Source: Diadema setosum
Taxonomy: Eukaryota; Echinodermata; Echinoidea; Diadematoida; Diadematidae
Direction: 5' to 3'
Length of the DNA stretch: 64,000 bases
Assembly: GCA_033980235.1 (NCBI GenBank)
Contig: CM067067.1
Location: forward strand, 38,793,985 to 38,857,984
Positions 43,826-55,849 of the stretch are shown one piece after another; position 1 is the first letter of the stretch, and every line of letters begins with the position of its first letter. Made by a program: the position numbers and the translations under genes. The notes beneath the pieces were generated by a model. That model did no database searches and was not told the origin of the DNA. It saw only the letters and a program-made list of their open reading frames with translations.

Positions 43826-44508
43826 CATCCGCTTTGGCCAGTTTCCTATCATTTCACAGGTCTTTCTGAAAGTACAAGTCCGTGAAAAAAAAAAATCAAA
43901 ATCGGAGGCAGGAGGACTTGACTTTGGCTGACTTTTGCCAGCAGATAGACAGAGGAATGGATATGAAGAATATATAAACATTGTCGAGTCAATCCTGAAA
44001 AAGTATAAGAAACTTTGTAGAAGTGATCTCGGTGAATCCTACTAACAGCTGTATAAGCTTTCTGAGATGTTGGTGTAATCGTACTCATACTGGTACGAAG
44101 CATCCGGCTAGATAACTGCACGTACCTTGGTGGATTTCTTTTCAATCACAATGAAAGTGCAACTAGATCCTCCACGCTGAGCTTTCCGTAATCTCAGTAA
44201 AGAAAAAAAGTCTGCTTAATATACCAGTAGACTCTAATAAAGCCAGAGTTATATTAAACATATTAATTGGGTTAATAAAAAAGAAAAAGTATAATATCCC
44301 ACGTTTTCACCAAAAGGTAAAAATATCACAGCAGGATCCGTGTAAATTAGAATCGGCTCGCGATCATGTCAAATCCAATCTCACAAGACTGTGGTTTTCT
44401 TGCGCACAATTAATACAAAATATCCTTGCTCTTGCACAAATTGATTATTCAACAAGATCTCTGCATTCTATATTCTTTTACGCTTTTCATATGTTGTCAA
44501 TATTAACC
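43826..44508. other. Sequence without recognised gene
   Basis: No conserved frame or repeat recognised. Confidence 0.4.
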
Positions 44509-44909
44509 TTAAATGGTTAGTATAGTATTGGTTGAAGTGAGAATTCAGTCTTTAACTTTTAGCAAGACACTTACAGAAACCACTTTATGAAATGAGAAAG
44601 AGCATACAATTCTTAGAGGAATTCAAAGTGCATTTGATGAAAATCAGTTTTGAAATGGCAGAGAAATAAAAAACAAAGTAAAACAAAGCAATCCTAATCA
44701 ATTAGGATTAGGATTGCATTGTTTAGAGTATCTCAGCCATTTGAAAACCAATTTTCACCAAATAAACTTTGAATTCCTCTTAATATTATATGCTCTTTCA
44801 TTTTTCATGAGAGGTTTAACATTATCTAAAAAAAAAAGAGAAAAATATCATCAAAAATTGCTGGAAACTTTTAACCCCATCTCAACCGAAACTGTACCAT
44901 CCCTTTTAA
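44509..44909. mobile_element. TTAA-bounded foldback element, 401 bp, near-complete palindrome
   Basis: Starts TTAAATGGTTAGTATAG and ends (reverse complement) TTAAAAGGGATGGTACAG. The arms share 'gagaaagagcatacaa', 'gaattcaaagt' and 'caatcctaatc' with their complements, meeting at 'ctaatcaattaggatt' near 44,703. One arm gives a spurious 72-codon open frame. No coding role is supported. Confidence 0.8.
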
Positions 44910-46005
44910 GTTCTGGGGGTCAACGTACCTGAATATTAAGCAATACGTTTATGATATTAGATCTAGTAAATATAGTAGTATATAGTACTTTATAGAGCAT
45001 TGGCAATCTATTATTTGAAAAATGTGATTGAGACTAATGAAAAAGTATTTTCTTTCATATTCCATAACATTTACTTAGTTTTTAATCGGTGTCATTTGAA
45101 CATTAACGGTTCTGTTTGCTGTACACGTCTCTCCTCATCAAAAGAAGCTGAATTTCCGAGTCTTTAATCCTACATCCCGTCGATACACACGGTGGTAGAT
45201 TCCTGTGGATTCCGTACCTTTCCCTTTTAAATATAGGGACGTAAATCTTTGTATCGTTAAACATCATGTTCACCGAATTCAAAGAGGTTGACAATTGAAA
45301 TATCAGGAAGAAAATTCCTGGAAACGAAAAATCGCCGTAAAAAGAAGAAAGATGTTCAATACATAAAGTAATTTCAGGAAGACACCTTGTCAATACAATC
45401 TAAAAGCACAGAGTAATGCTACCAAAACATTATCTCTGCTCGATTAAAGGGTAAGTCCGGGCCACTTAAGAGTTAGTGACGAGAATTCGACCACAATCGG
45501 ATTTAAGATAGGGAAGTGCTTAAATTTCAAAGATGCGCTCTTTGCAATACAATTTCGAATGGTTGATAATTATGAATATGAAAATGAGCGCTGATGATGT
45601 CATCATCTCACAACTTTCCATTGATCATGTGCACACAAAAAAAAGTAAGAATAAGCGTGCAACATAATGTTATTCCTCGCTGAATAGCTTTAGAATAATG
45701 ATCATTCATATCTATTAAGATTTAAGATTAGAGCATAATTACGTTTGAGTTGAGAAAGTTTGTAACAAGTAAATGGTTCAAAAAGGAAATTAATCTAAGA
45801 GGTTCTGTATAAACTAAATGGCACCATGGTGAGGCGATGGCATCACCATTCTCTGTATTTGCACATTCAAGAACTGTGATATGAAAATCAACCAAATTTC
45901 ACAATTTCATAACTTCCCTAATTTTGTTCAGATTTTGATTAAAAAAAAATTGAGGTTTTGGTAAACTGTCACTCTCTCTTTCTAGTCTCCAATTGTTCTT
46001 ATACG
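44910..46005. other. Sequence without recognised gene; one TTAA-type terminus
   Basis: 'ttaaagggtaagtccgggcc' at 45,453 resembles the end of the TTAA element at 57,797 ('ttaaaggggaaatccagtcc'), but I found no partner end to the right. Otherwise nothing recognisable. Confidence 0.4.
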
Positions 46006-46008
46006 TGT

Positions 46009-46054
46009 AAATAGATAAATAAATAAATGAATAGATAGATAGATAAATAAATAA

Positions 46055-46102
<48 letters not shown>
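46009..46102. repeat. Compound (AAAT)n/(GATA)n/(AT)n microsatellite
   Basis: 'aaataaataaatgaatagat' type tetramers lead into about 22 AT dinucleotides. Confidence 0.9.
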
Positions 46103-46104
<2 letters not shown>

Positions 46105-47770
46105 CTTTTGGGGGAGGGGGTTAAGCTCTCCCAAATATGTTAATGAGAAAAATGCCGAGTGACACTGAATCCTATTGGAAAAGCTATCAGTCAAAGACCA
46201 CTATAGAGAACAGTATCACCAAACATGCCAAATCTTAACAAACCAGTCGGTCCCTTGTTAATTCGTAATCATGTTGAGAATTTGATATGAATCAACTCCA
46301 AGCAGTAAGGAGCTCAGTGCAAAGAGAGATTTTTTCACACCGCCCAGAAGGAGAATTGATATTGAGCAAGTACATGTCTTTAGGCAATCTGGAAAGATTC
46401 AACAGCTAAAGTGGGTGTAATTTTATGAAGAACTTTATTCTAAAAGAGTAGCTTTGCATTCATAAAAATCTCATCATCCCATGCGGTATTTAATCTTTTG
46501 TACATTGTATTGAAAGGAAATTAGTGTTCAAGGATCGAAAAGAACTTGCGTGATGATATTTCGCAAATAACAGAATTTTTTTTTAAAATCATTATTATTT
46601 GGAGCAGAAATTAAGATACACAACATCAGAAATAAGAAACCCGAGATTGTATATGATACAATCTATGGATACAATGGGTAAAACAAAAAACAAACAAAAC
46701 AAAAACAAACAAAGGAAACTCAACACTGGAATAATATGAATTCATTTCATAGCAGGTGTGACAATGTCAGCCACTGTGTTTCATAACGTATTTCATTAGG
46801 CATCCAGTCCGACAGCTAACAGTTGAGAATATTACGGAGATCCAAACCCGGAGAGAGAAGTGGAAATATACACTGTAATAACCTCAGGAGCGGCACACAG
46901 TCAAATATTGCAAAATGAAACCCAGATTCTTCAGCTGACGGTATACACACATGTTTGTCAGGTATAGATGTCTTGGCTTAAATTCGCATGGAGAACAGCA
47001 CTGTCAGGACGGCAGAATATTTTTATTACTAGTTCAGAAGACGCTAAGGCGGTATTCTTTGAGCATGTCGGAAACTTTTCATAGCTGCCGTTACATGGAA
47101 ATGATGTGACGTAATGGTTGCAAGTCAAAAAAAAAATATCACACAAACTAGAAGCTCATGTGTTATTTTCTATGCCTGTAACTTTAAGTGTCGAGCATGA
47201 ATATGAAAGTAAAACAATTAAGTTATTAGTTGATGGTACCAGCAGAGTTGTTCGGAGAGCGATGTGTAAAAAATAACATAGTTAGGTTGTGAAGCAGCTA
47301 AAGCAATTCAAAATTATAAGGAACTTCACACCTGCTCATCTAGCATTTGATGTTCATCGATACTTTAACGCAGTAATAAACCTTAAATCATCGTATAGTT
47401 TTTAAGTTGTGTGATTTTTTTTTGTTAACTCTTCAATTGTGCTTATTTGTCGCCGGAACTACATCTTTGTTGTTTTTACTCCTTTTGCTCGTGGTCGAAT
47501 TACCCCCGAGAAGGAAAAGCGTGTGTGCGCGCCTATATGTGTGTATGCATGTACACGAATAGTATGCCGCCTAAGCAGAGCTCCTAGATTGAAATACAGT
47601 CCTTTATTTGGTCTGTGACAGGATAAGTGGTTAAATCCATCATTAACTCCATGACGGAGCATTCGAGAAGCGAAATCCAAAAGCCATGTCCGCCATTTTG
47701 TTTTCGTGGCACAGGGCGCCATTTTGGGACATAATGGATCGGACGCCGGAACGCGATTCTCAAACGATCA
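46103..47770. other. Sequence without recognised gene
   Basis: No supported gene. The 47,640-47,730 part has two 'gccattttg' motifs in less AT-rich DNA, but similar motifs occur in the X repeat, so I do not call a promoter. Confidence 0.4.
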
Positions 47771-47810
47771 GTATACACAGGGAGGTGGTTCCCACCTCCC
47801 TGGTATACAC
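47771..47810. repeat. Near-perfect hairpin with 'gtatac' ends
   Basis: 'gtatacacagggaggtgg' pairs with 'cccacctccctggtatac' with a tiny loop and a 2-nt offset. Confidence 0.85.
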
Positions 47811-47814
47811 GTGG

Positions 47815-49130
47815 CCCGGGCAGGTTGAGGCTTGCTGGTCGATTGTATGTGTGAAACTACACACCAGGTCCAAGTTAACCGTAATAAAGAGATTGAATTA
47901 AAACAGAAAGTACCGGGAAAAACAGTGGACCTCCTCGCTGAAATAGATATGAAAAAAAAAATCCAACGATACTTAACGAACCTTTCATTTAGCAGGTTTT
48001 CACAAACAGGGTTATTGATTAAAAATCACACGGGTAGTGTGAACCACATCGGGTAATGATAGAATGACGTCCTCTTCTCATTAACATATATCTCCTAAAG
48101 GTCTTTACTAAAAATCCTTATTATTCTTCACTGAGGAAAAACTGAAAAGACAAGAAAATATTTTTTTTCATATGGTCTCCTTTATCAGGGGTATAACCTC
48201 TTTCTATTGATTGTTTTCCGAGAATTGATGGCAAAAGTTGTGACGTTATGACTGAATTTAGCTCAATCTTTTTATTACATTCAATCGTGTCTGATATCAC
48301 AAGATAATTTGTAGAATATTGAAATTTGATAAAAATGCTTCATTTTGCCTGACCTCAAATGAATTGCTTTCCTGTTGGTTTTGTGGTTCCATCTTATTTC
48401 AATCCATGAGGAATGTTTAGCCTCCCTTCAAGACATCGCTATTCATACCTTGAACAAATCACAAGATAAGGGAAGTTTTGGTAACACAACGATAGGATGG
48501 TATGCTCGTTTCCTTTTAAGCGGCCGCTCTTTCTAATTATGCAGTACATTCACCTTACCATCTCCATTTCTTTCATAGACCCGATGTGTAATGGGAGATG
48601 CTGTCATCTTACCAGTGTAACCATGACGACCTCTTAAACTCCTGCTGGAGAAAACCCCCACTTACAAGCATATTGCAGCATATTTGATTATATAATTTAA
48701 GAATTAAAAGCTCACATTATTTCTGTCACGCCCATTTACCTTTGTCGTTAGGATACTTTTACCAAGACAGAGGTTATAACACTTAAACTCTGATCCACCA
48801 ACAATGAGCACTGTCTGTGTTTCTCCCGATACCTACTTGTTGTGCCTCATTGAATTCCACCTTGGCAACCAATGCATGCAGTATGTCTGTTGCTGTAAGA
48901 CTTACAGGTCACCTCTACCATGTCTACGCTTGCCTGTAGGTCTGCATTGATTGTGACCAGGAAAAAAAGCAACGACAACAGAGTCGACCATTTGAGAGCT
49001 TGGCAAAATTGGCATGATCAAACATAGATTTTTGAAATACAATGCACGATGTTTGCGGACAAACTGTGGGATTTACCCAGTTGTCATTGAATTTAGGTGG
49101 GAGTATACGCAATTAAGTTGAGACGACTTG
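47815..49130. other. Sequence without recognised gene
   Basis: Nothing recognisable on either strand. Confidence 0.4.
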
Positions 49131-49133
49131 AGA

Positions 49134-49195
49134 AGGTATATTTGATATATTCCATCGGCGTAGGATATATTTGATATATTCCACCGGCGGATATC
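49134..49195. repeat. ~29-bp tandem duplication
   Basis: 'atatttgatatattcca.cggcg' is present twice in a row. Confidence 0.9.
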
Positions 49196-49983
49196 CGTCG
49201 CATTGCGAAGTATGCACACGTATAAAACGTACAACTTTGCACACACAAAAAAAAAATGAATGTAGCATTGTTGTATACAAAATATTGCATCAAAAATTGA
49301 AATAATGCTACGACTTTTTGTACTTCGTGATTGGAATAAATTCCGACAAGTTTTCATAAGGAGAATTGAAAAAACGAAAAATAAAGGTACACCATTATAT
49401 GCGAATATAGAAATATGAATATATGAATTATGTAAATAGTATGTTTTTCTTAACATTCATGAAGTGCTTTAACCTATATCTTCTACCTAATTTAGATGTA
49501 CTCAGGTAGTTGAAGAGAAATCACATGAATAAGAAACATGAAACTACCATCGTAGGATTTATTTAGTGAGGACACTTACAGATTAGACGACGGGATGAAA
49601 AGACGAATTCTTCTACGTAGTTTATTACGGATCTCTAGTACACCATTGTAAACATTGATATCGACATTGTCTTCGACAAAATAAGATCGCGCAAATTTCA
49701 TTTCCTGCCTTGTAAACTTGCTGTAATAATCTAGAATACCGGTACGTGCATGAAGTAAATCCATCACTATTAGGGTAAATCTCAGTCTCTATTTCATGAT
49801 AATGTGTATGGCAACAACAGACATCTCAAAGTATTTGAAACACCCTATTTCTTTCCTTCCCGAAAACATCCCTTCAGCTATCTCTCTGGCTATGCCGTGA
49901 AAACGCAGACTTGATTTTATTCCTGTAGTTAACAATGGTTAATCATCCAAGTCATGCATGATTCTACGGTACAGATGCGACAG

Positions 49984-50018
49984 CATTCGCATATGACATT
50001 GCAAGTCATATGCGAATG
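49984..50018. repeat. Perfect 14-bp hairpin
   Basis: CATTCGCATATGAC (49,984-49,997) pairs exactly with GTCATATGCGAATG (50,005-50,018) over a 7-nt loop 'attgcaa'. Confidence 0.95.
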
Positions 50019-51415
50019 TTTGTGCTCATAACTGATTCATAATCTAATTTTGCTGAGTGATAGTTGATTGCCACGTTTTTGCGTAAATTAATGTTTCCAA
50101 ATATTTTTACATTTTCTGATCCTCCGTTTGTGTATGAATGAGTAGTGCTAGTGTATATTGTGTGGTGGCCTGGACACGAGCGCATGTGTTGGGCATGCAT
50201 GTGTAGGTGATGCATGATAAATATTTAACGTGGAGATATTTTGTTTCCTTTTGTTTTTGTTTTTGTTTCTTGTTATCCTTTGCCTATGAGCTCCCTACGG
50301 AGACAAATATTTTGAGCTCACTCGTAGAGACACTTTATAAGCATAAGTTTAAATAGTAACCATTTTGGATTTAATCATAATATCGCTTGATTTGATGTCA
50401 GTATTACATGGGCCAAATCATTATTCAATAGGGCTCCTTCTATCGTGTTTCCTCCATAACAACAACAGTAGCAACAACAACAACAACGACAGTAAACGTT
50501 TGTGTAAATTTCGGAACACTTATAATCTTCTTCTAAGGAATTCGAATGCTTCTTCACTCCTATACAAGACAGTCATGTTTGAAAAGAAGTCAGGTTGGTG
50601 AAGATCATTATTTTCATTACTATTTAGGCATTTTAAGACTATACCATATTCCTCACATAAAATCCTGCTGGCTCCTTCACCTTGGTTAAATCGTTTTTAC
50701 ATTACTGGAGTCACCCTTTAACCAATCACCATCAGCACTCAGCCCCTTCCCAGCCTAGTTGAGATGTTAGTCGGTAGTGACAGGAAGCTTAGAAAGTAAA
50801 GTCCATTCATAAAGACAAAACCAACAACAGACAGTAGGTCACGGTTGCGAAACGACGATCGCATACTCCATTACATAACACTTTTCTTATCGAAAGCGAT
50901 TTATGCGAGATAAATGGCGCTGGAGCTCGATGAAGATGTGTGAATACAGATGGAGCTAATTAATTGCTTAATTCGATAATGGCATCCGAGGAAGGCGAAG
51001 GGGAGATAGGGAAGGCATCCCAGGCACGAGGAGCTTGTTGATGCCGTCGTTGTCAGGGGAGATGGAGGCGGATGCAGGCAAACTCTCTGGTATATACGCT
51101 TCGGGAGGATGGTGAAGAGCTAAACCAAACAATCTCGAAATTAATGGTATGAAGCGACGAGCATAAGATGACGCCTGTCTCTTCCGGATTCGGGAGGTAA
51201 AAAGAGACAAGATTACTCTACAATATGAAGGCGCATGATCTCAATTCTCACATAGTGATGAAAGTAAAATTGGAATAATTGAAGAAAAAAAATCAAGGTC
51301 TTTCCTGAATTCCTTCTCCTATCCCACCCTCATACCCTTCAAATTTCAACACGATTTTATTCATGTTTTCTACTTGGATTACGTGCTACTGTGGCGATGG
51401 CTTGGTATTTTTTTC
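50019..51415. other. Sequence without recognised gene
   Basis: Includes a short (CAA)n tract near 50,457-50,490. A minus-strand open frame of 80 codons at 50,968-51,210 is in less AT-rich DNA but has no recognisable domain. Confidence 0.4.
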
Positions 51416-51417
51416 CC

Positions 51418-51445
51418 GGGGGGGGGGGGGGGGGGGTGGGAAGGG

Positions 51446-51476
<31 letters not shown>
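51418..51476. repeat. Poly-G then (CT)n microsatellite
   Basis: About 19 G, a G-rich spacer, then about 13 CT units. Confidence 0.95.
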
Positions 51477-51774
51477 AACCATTTCTCCCTTTGATAAGAA
51501 CTTTGAGTACACATATCTTTAATATTGTGCAATACAAATTCATTGCACATGGATGAGTAAATGTATGTGTTCATCTGTTCTATTATGATATTACATTCAT
51601 CTAGTGGGGTGATGCTGATATTTTTACCGAACGCTTCTGTCATCTTGGGAGGAATGATATAATTGAGACAAAGAAGACAGTTATAGATGTCGCACGATGC
51701 CGGCTGGTGGTAGAGGCTTTCGACCTCAGGACTTCGTCAGCTTTATTGTCTGCTGGCAGACGTGTGTGTTTCTT

Positions 51775-52314
51775 CAGTGCAAAAACATCGGTGTTAGATT
51801 TAACACCAAGGGTGTTACATCTAACACCGATCAAGTGTCAATAGAGGACCACACCCACAGGTGTAGAAAGTATGTTGTGATGGTGCTGAAAAGTGTTCAC
51901 CTGGCACTTCATGGTGTTAATTTGACACTGCAGTTGGTGACATTTTTGACACTGCGCTGGTATAATTCAACAGTGACACCGCATGGTGTTGATTTGATAT
52001 TGCTGGTATTAATGTCAATGGTATAACACCCGCTCGGCTTCAACAGGTGACCACACCAACTGGTGTTACTGTGGTGTAAATGTGTTCACACCTTTTTTTT
52101 TTTTCAAAAATCTAGTACTTTATCGGAATATTCTTGATCGTCTTGTTGAAGTTCAAAATCAACCAGAAAAACATCAACTATATAAGAAACTATTCAAAAA
52201 ACGATTTCATATTTTGAAGTGACACCTGGAGGTGTTGATCTAACACCACAAATGAGCACCGAAAATTTAAACCAGCTCGGTGTGTTATATTTAACACCGG
52301 ACTTTTTGCAGTGT
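51775..52314. mobile_element. Non-autonomous DNA transposon with 'ggtgtta..taacacc' motifs
   Basis: The left end 'cagtgcaaaaacatcggtgt' and the right end (reverse complement 'cactgcaaaaagtccggtgt') match over about 30 bp, including the first palindrome. Palindromic units GGTGTTAGATTTAACACC (51,790-51,807), GGTGTTACATCTAACACC (51,811-51,828), 'ggtgttgatctaacacc' (52,231-52,247) and degenerate 'ggtgtt'/'aacacc' half-sites recur through the element. No target duplication is clear and there is no coding frame. Confidence 0.75.
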
Positions 52315-52348
52315 TGGGTTGTCATGTGGCTGTCTTTCATGATATTGA

Positions 52349-52350
<2 letters not shown>

Positions 52351-52423
<73 letters not shown>

Positions 52424-52424
52424 T
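52351..52424. repeat. (CA)n then (TA)n microsatellite
   Basis: About 25 CA units followed by 11 TA units. Confidence 0.95.
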
Positions 52425-52635
52425 CTGCAGCCCTATGAAAAGGTCAGAAGTTCATATGTACATAATTATATATGTACATAATGTGCATGAAGAAGAAAAA
52501 ATAAGATAAATTAGACCGATTGACTTCAGACAAATTTATAAATTACTCACATCTTGCAGGAATCTTTCAGTGTTACAAGCTATTCAAAGTAGGAGCATCC
52601 ATGCAAACTAAAAACGTCAAATTTAAACTACGACG

Positions 52636-53016
52636 TTAAAGGTACTGTTTGTCATTAATTGGGAGCAGTGATTTCATTTTTCTTTTGAGATATCACATTT
52701 TGATGCATGTGTATAGGTCAGTTGTATCACAAAATATCCTACCATGATAATAAAAAGATTTCGCAAGAACGAAACCTGAAATATAAGGAGATATCACTAA
52801 ATTTCTAATTAAATCATGACTGTGGACAGTTTAGTCTAGAAACATTTTTATCGTAACCATTGTGCACATTTTGTATATTTAACAATACTTAACATTGATT
52901 ATACTGATACAAATTTTTACATTGGTTGTTTCTATCCCTAGCTCATATTTTAGAACTATTTTGAAGCACTAAAGCTGGTTTTTCGTTTCATCTGCAAATG
53001 TAAATAATACCTTTAA
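52636..53016. mobile_element. TTAA-bounded MITE-like element, 381 bp
   Basis: The left end TTAAAGGTACTGTTT and the right end (reverse complement TTAAAGGTATTATTT) match over about 15-18 bp. Including flanks, both ends read GACGTTAAAGGTA. The interior is AT-rich and non-palindromic, without a coding frame. The first nine bases match the element at 37,452. Confidence 0.75.
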
Positions 53017-53507
53017 CGTCTTGACGAGTTCACTCAGACGTTTTCGTCATCATGAATGTTATAAAGCTAAATCCCAGACAACGCCAGAACACCTTAACAC
53101 CTTTTGGAAATGATTTACACATTTATCAGCTTGATAGACCCGTCCAAATCTTAATGATTAATGCATCAATAATTGACGAGAAGGAACATGAATCGTTGGC
53201 TGGAAAGCTATGTTGCCGAAACACTCAACGCAGCTGGTGTCGTTTGTCATCCATTTGTCATCTGTGGCCGTCCGTTTTATACAGCATTTTGAAAACAGAC
53301 CGCGAATACATCGAGAGGGAAACTTGATCAAGGCAACGCCATATTTCAGATTAATTTCACATCTCGACTTTGCCAAAACCAGTGAGTAATTTTGATAATG
53401 AAACGAAGAATCGTTACGCATGACAATGATGAAGTCTGGCGGATCATGCTTCCACATCAGTACAAGCTAGTGGACTTATACCAGCTCCTTAACATGCTTG
53501 ATCATAC

Positions 53508-53526
53508 GGGGGGGGGGGGGGGGGGG

Positions 53527-53591
<65 letters not shown>

Positions 53592-53600
53592 TGTGAGTGC
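53508..53600. repeat. Poly-G then (GT)n microsatellite
   Basis: About 19 G, 'ttcc', then about 30 GT units with one 'gtatgtg' break. Confidence 0.95.
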
Positions 53601-54704
53601 ATGTGCTTAAGAATTCTGTTTTATTTCATGTGTATTTTACAAGTGTTTCAGATAACTTAGGAATGAAATATAAACCCATTGTGTGTATGTGTGTGTTTGC
53701 TTTGATGTTTAATTACCAGCACCCCCTCCCCCCCCCAAAAAAAAAAAAACAACAACAACAACAACAACGAATAAATGAATAAATCTCTCGAGGTTAAAAC
53801 CTTGAATTTGAACAGATAATTTTGTCCTAAGTTCAGCGATATGATCAGATTCTATCATCAATTTGTCATATATCTTATTCATTATAATACGAAAAGTATT
53901 GTAATGAAGAACAATTTTGGTATTGACTAATACCTCTTCAAATTTTAGATTTCATTCTAAAACCTGTGTAAATAATTGCTGTAAGCAAGGGGGAAAGCAC
54001 GCACTATACCTCGTACGCCCAAAATTGAAAGAGTTAGTTCTATTAACCTTTATGAATGCCCATTTTGACGTAAGACAAATTAATGGAATATTTCAATTAA
54101 AAGAAAAATACATGATGATCTGATGATTGTGTGTGCCGTAAGAGTCTAGAATGAAAGAGCTGTCCTGCCTGTGTCTACATGGCCTGTCTTTGAACAGTGA
54201 AGAGGCTACGCAGGAGAAAGAAGACCATGCCATGATACTGTTATCTTCGTTTAGCTGATAATATACGGCGTCAAATTTAGCGTGTCAAACACTGACAGGT
54301 CGCCTGATTAAGTAGGCGGCGAAGACCCCTTTTTTTTTTTATTTAAAAAAAATATGGAAGCAACAGAACTAAAAAGCTCGAAGTGTGTAAACATGATGCC
54401 GGCACTGTTTATTACCGTAATGGGAATCACGGCATTAATTGTGTCTATTTTCTGTCTTTGGCGAAGTGTAAGAACAACAACAAAAAGGCCATTCTGTGCG
54501 ATGGTACACCTCTTTATGTGATGGACCATGCGGCGCACCACTTTAAATTTCATATTCTGGTCGTGGATAGTCATTAGCTGAAATTCAAAGTGAAGACTCA
54601 TTATCATCGATGTCACACTGAAAAAATTTGACTTTAATAGTTTGATTGTTGTAGCCTCCACCCCACCCCCCATTCCAGATGAAATAATTCCTGCCTCGCT
54701 GTCT
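53601..54704. other. Sequence without recognised gene
   Basis: Contains a C-run/A-run/(CAA)n tract near 53,720-53,770. No supported gene. Confidence 0.4.
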
Positions 54705-54708
54705 ACAA

Positions 54709-55845
54709 CAGGCGCGGTGGAGCACCCCAATTATCTCGCAGAAATCCATCGGCAGCCGAGACTCATTTGCATAAAGTAAACAACATGTACTCGCGTAGTT
54801 GAGAAAAAGTAAACAACTTCTCAAGCTAATAACAATTTAAGGAAACCTATTTTCGGATTAAAATTGAGTTAGTTTGAATTTGAAAACATGTCCGAATATG
54901 CACATATAACATATTAAAGGATTTGACAATGATAAAATGTGAAATTTTAGCGAAAACCTGGCGAGCAAAATTACCAAAAATATGCCTCGAAAATCATCCT
55001 AAAATTCACGAAGTGTGATTGTGGAACCAAAGCGCCATTCAAACAAAGTACACCGAAATTTATTTATCTGCTTGCATTTTAAATGTCATACCGTAATATT
55101 CCCGGCCATGGTTGTGTCGAAAAAAAAACAGAAGGTGATGTCAAAAATGACACGAACGCAAAGCGTACAGGTCGGTCCCATGTATATATAATCGCGTGAC
55201 TGTAGCGTTGCATGTCACAGCACACAACGCTTTGCTGCATGCAGCGTGCGCGGCAGCAGCTCAGCAGTCACCGCCGTGCGACACTCGGCAAAATTGACTG
55301 CGTCACATGCAAACCAACAATGAGCACGAAATCCTGAATCTCACGTACCACGCATGCCCAATATTACGGGAAAAGAAATGACGTCATTTTCAATTGTTTC
55401 GCTTGCTACAATTTTCTATTCCAAACCCTTTAGAAACATGTTGATTCCTCAAAAAGTACAGGTGGAACCAAGCGAAAACTTTCACCATATATGGATTGAG
55501 GCCTGATAAACTTATGTTGTCAATTTCGGACACATTGGAGCCCGGCCACAGTCCAGTCGGAAAAAAACAGAGAGCATGTTTTGCGAGAGGTGATTTTCAA
55601 AACGCTTTAATATCTCAAGTTCTAGTGCAGCAAATTTCATAATTTTTTCATCAAAAGGAAGGTTTTTAAAAACTTAGATAGTGTGGGAAGTTTGAGTTTA
55701 CTAGCGGCACGCATAGCGGCACAAGGAGAAGGTAAAGATTTGACTTTTTCACGCACACAGTTTCAGGCAGCCGTGGATGCCCGTTGGAAATTCAAATAGA
55801 ACGGGGCGATAATGAGATGCAAATTGGGGTGCTCCACCGCGCCTG
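54709..55845. mobile_element. Non-autonomous DNA transposon, 24-bp perfect inverted ends, 4-bp target duplication
   Basis: The ends start CAGGCGCGGTGGAGCACCCC and are identical for 24 bp in inverted orientation. The flanking ACAA is present on both sides (54,705-54,708 and 55,846-55,849), a candidate 4-bp target-site duplication. The 1,137-bp body has no long reading frame, so it must rely on a transposase elsewhere. A 4-bp duplication excludes typical hAT (8 bp) and Tc1/mariner (TA). Candidates include Sola-, Academ- or Chapaev-like groups, which the sequence alone does not decide. Confidence 0.85.
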
Positions 55846-55849
55846 ACAA

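Noticed and set aside
44714..44932. Possible GPCR downstream exon with a hydrophobic stretch
   Set aside because: The frame lies in one arm of a TTAA-bounded palindrome and lacks TM3-TM7 motifs such as DRY or NPxxY.
47640..47730. Promoter with paired 'gccattttg' (YY1-like) motifs
   Set aside because: The same motif is scattered in the X repeat and at 57.2 kb, and no coding exon follows on either strand.
54308..54730. Minus-strand open frame of 140 codons
   Set aside because: Starts inside a transposon end, ends in a poly-T-derived Lys run, and has no recognisable domain.
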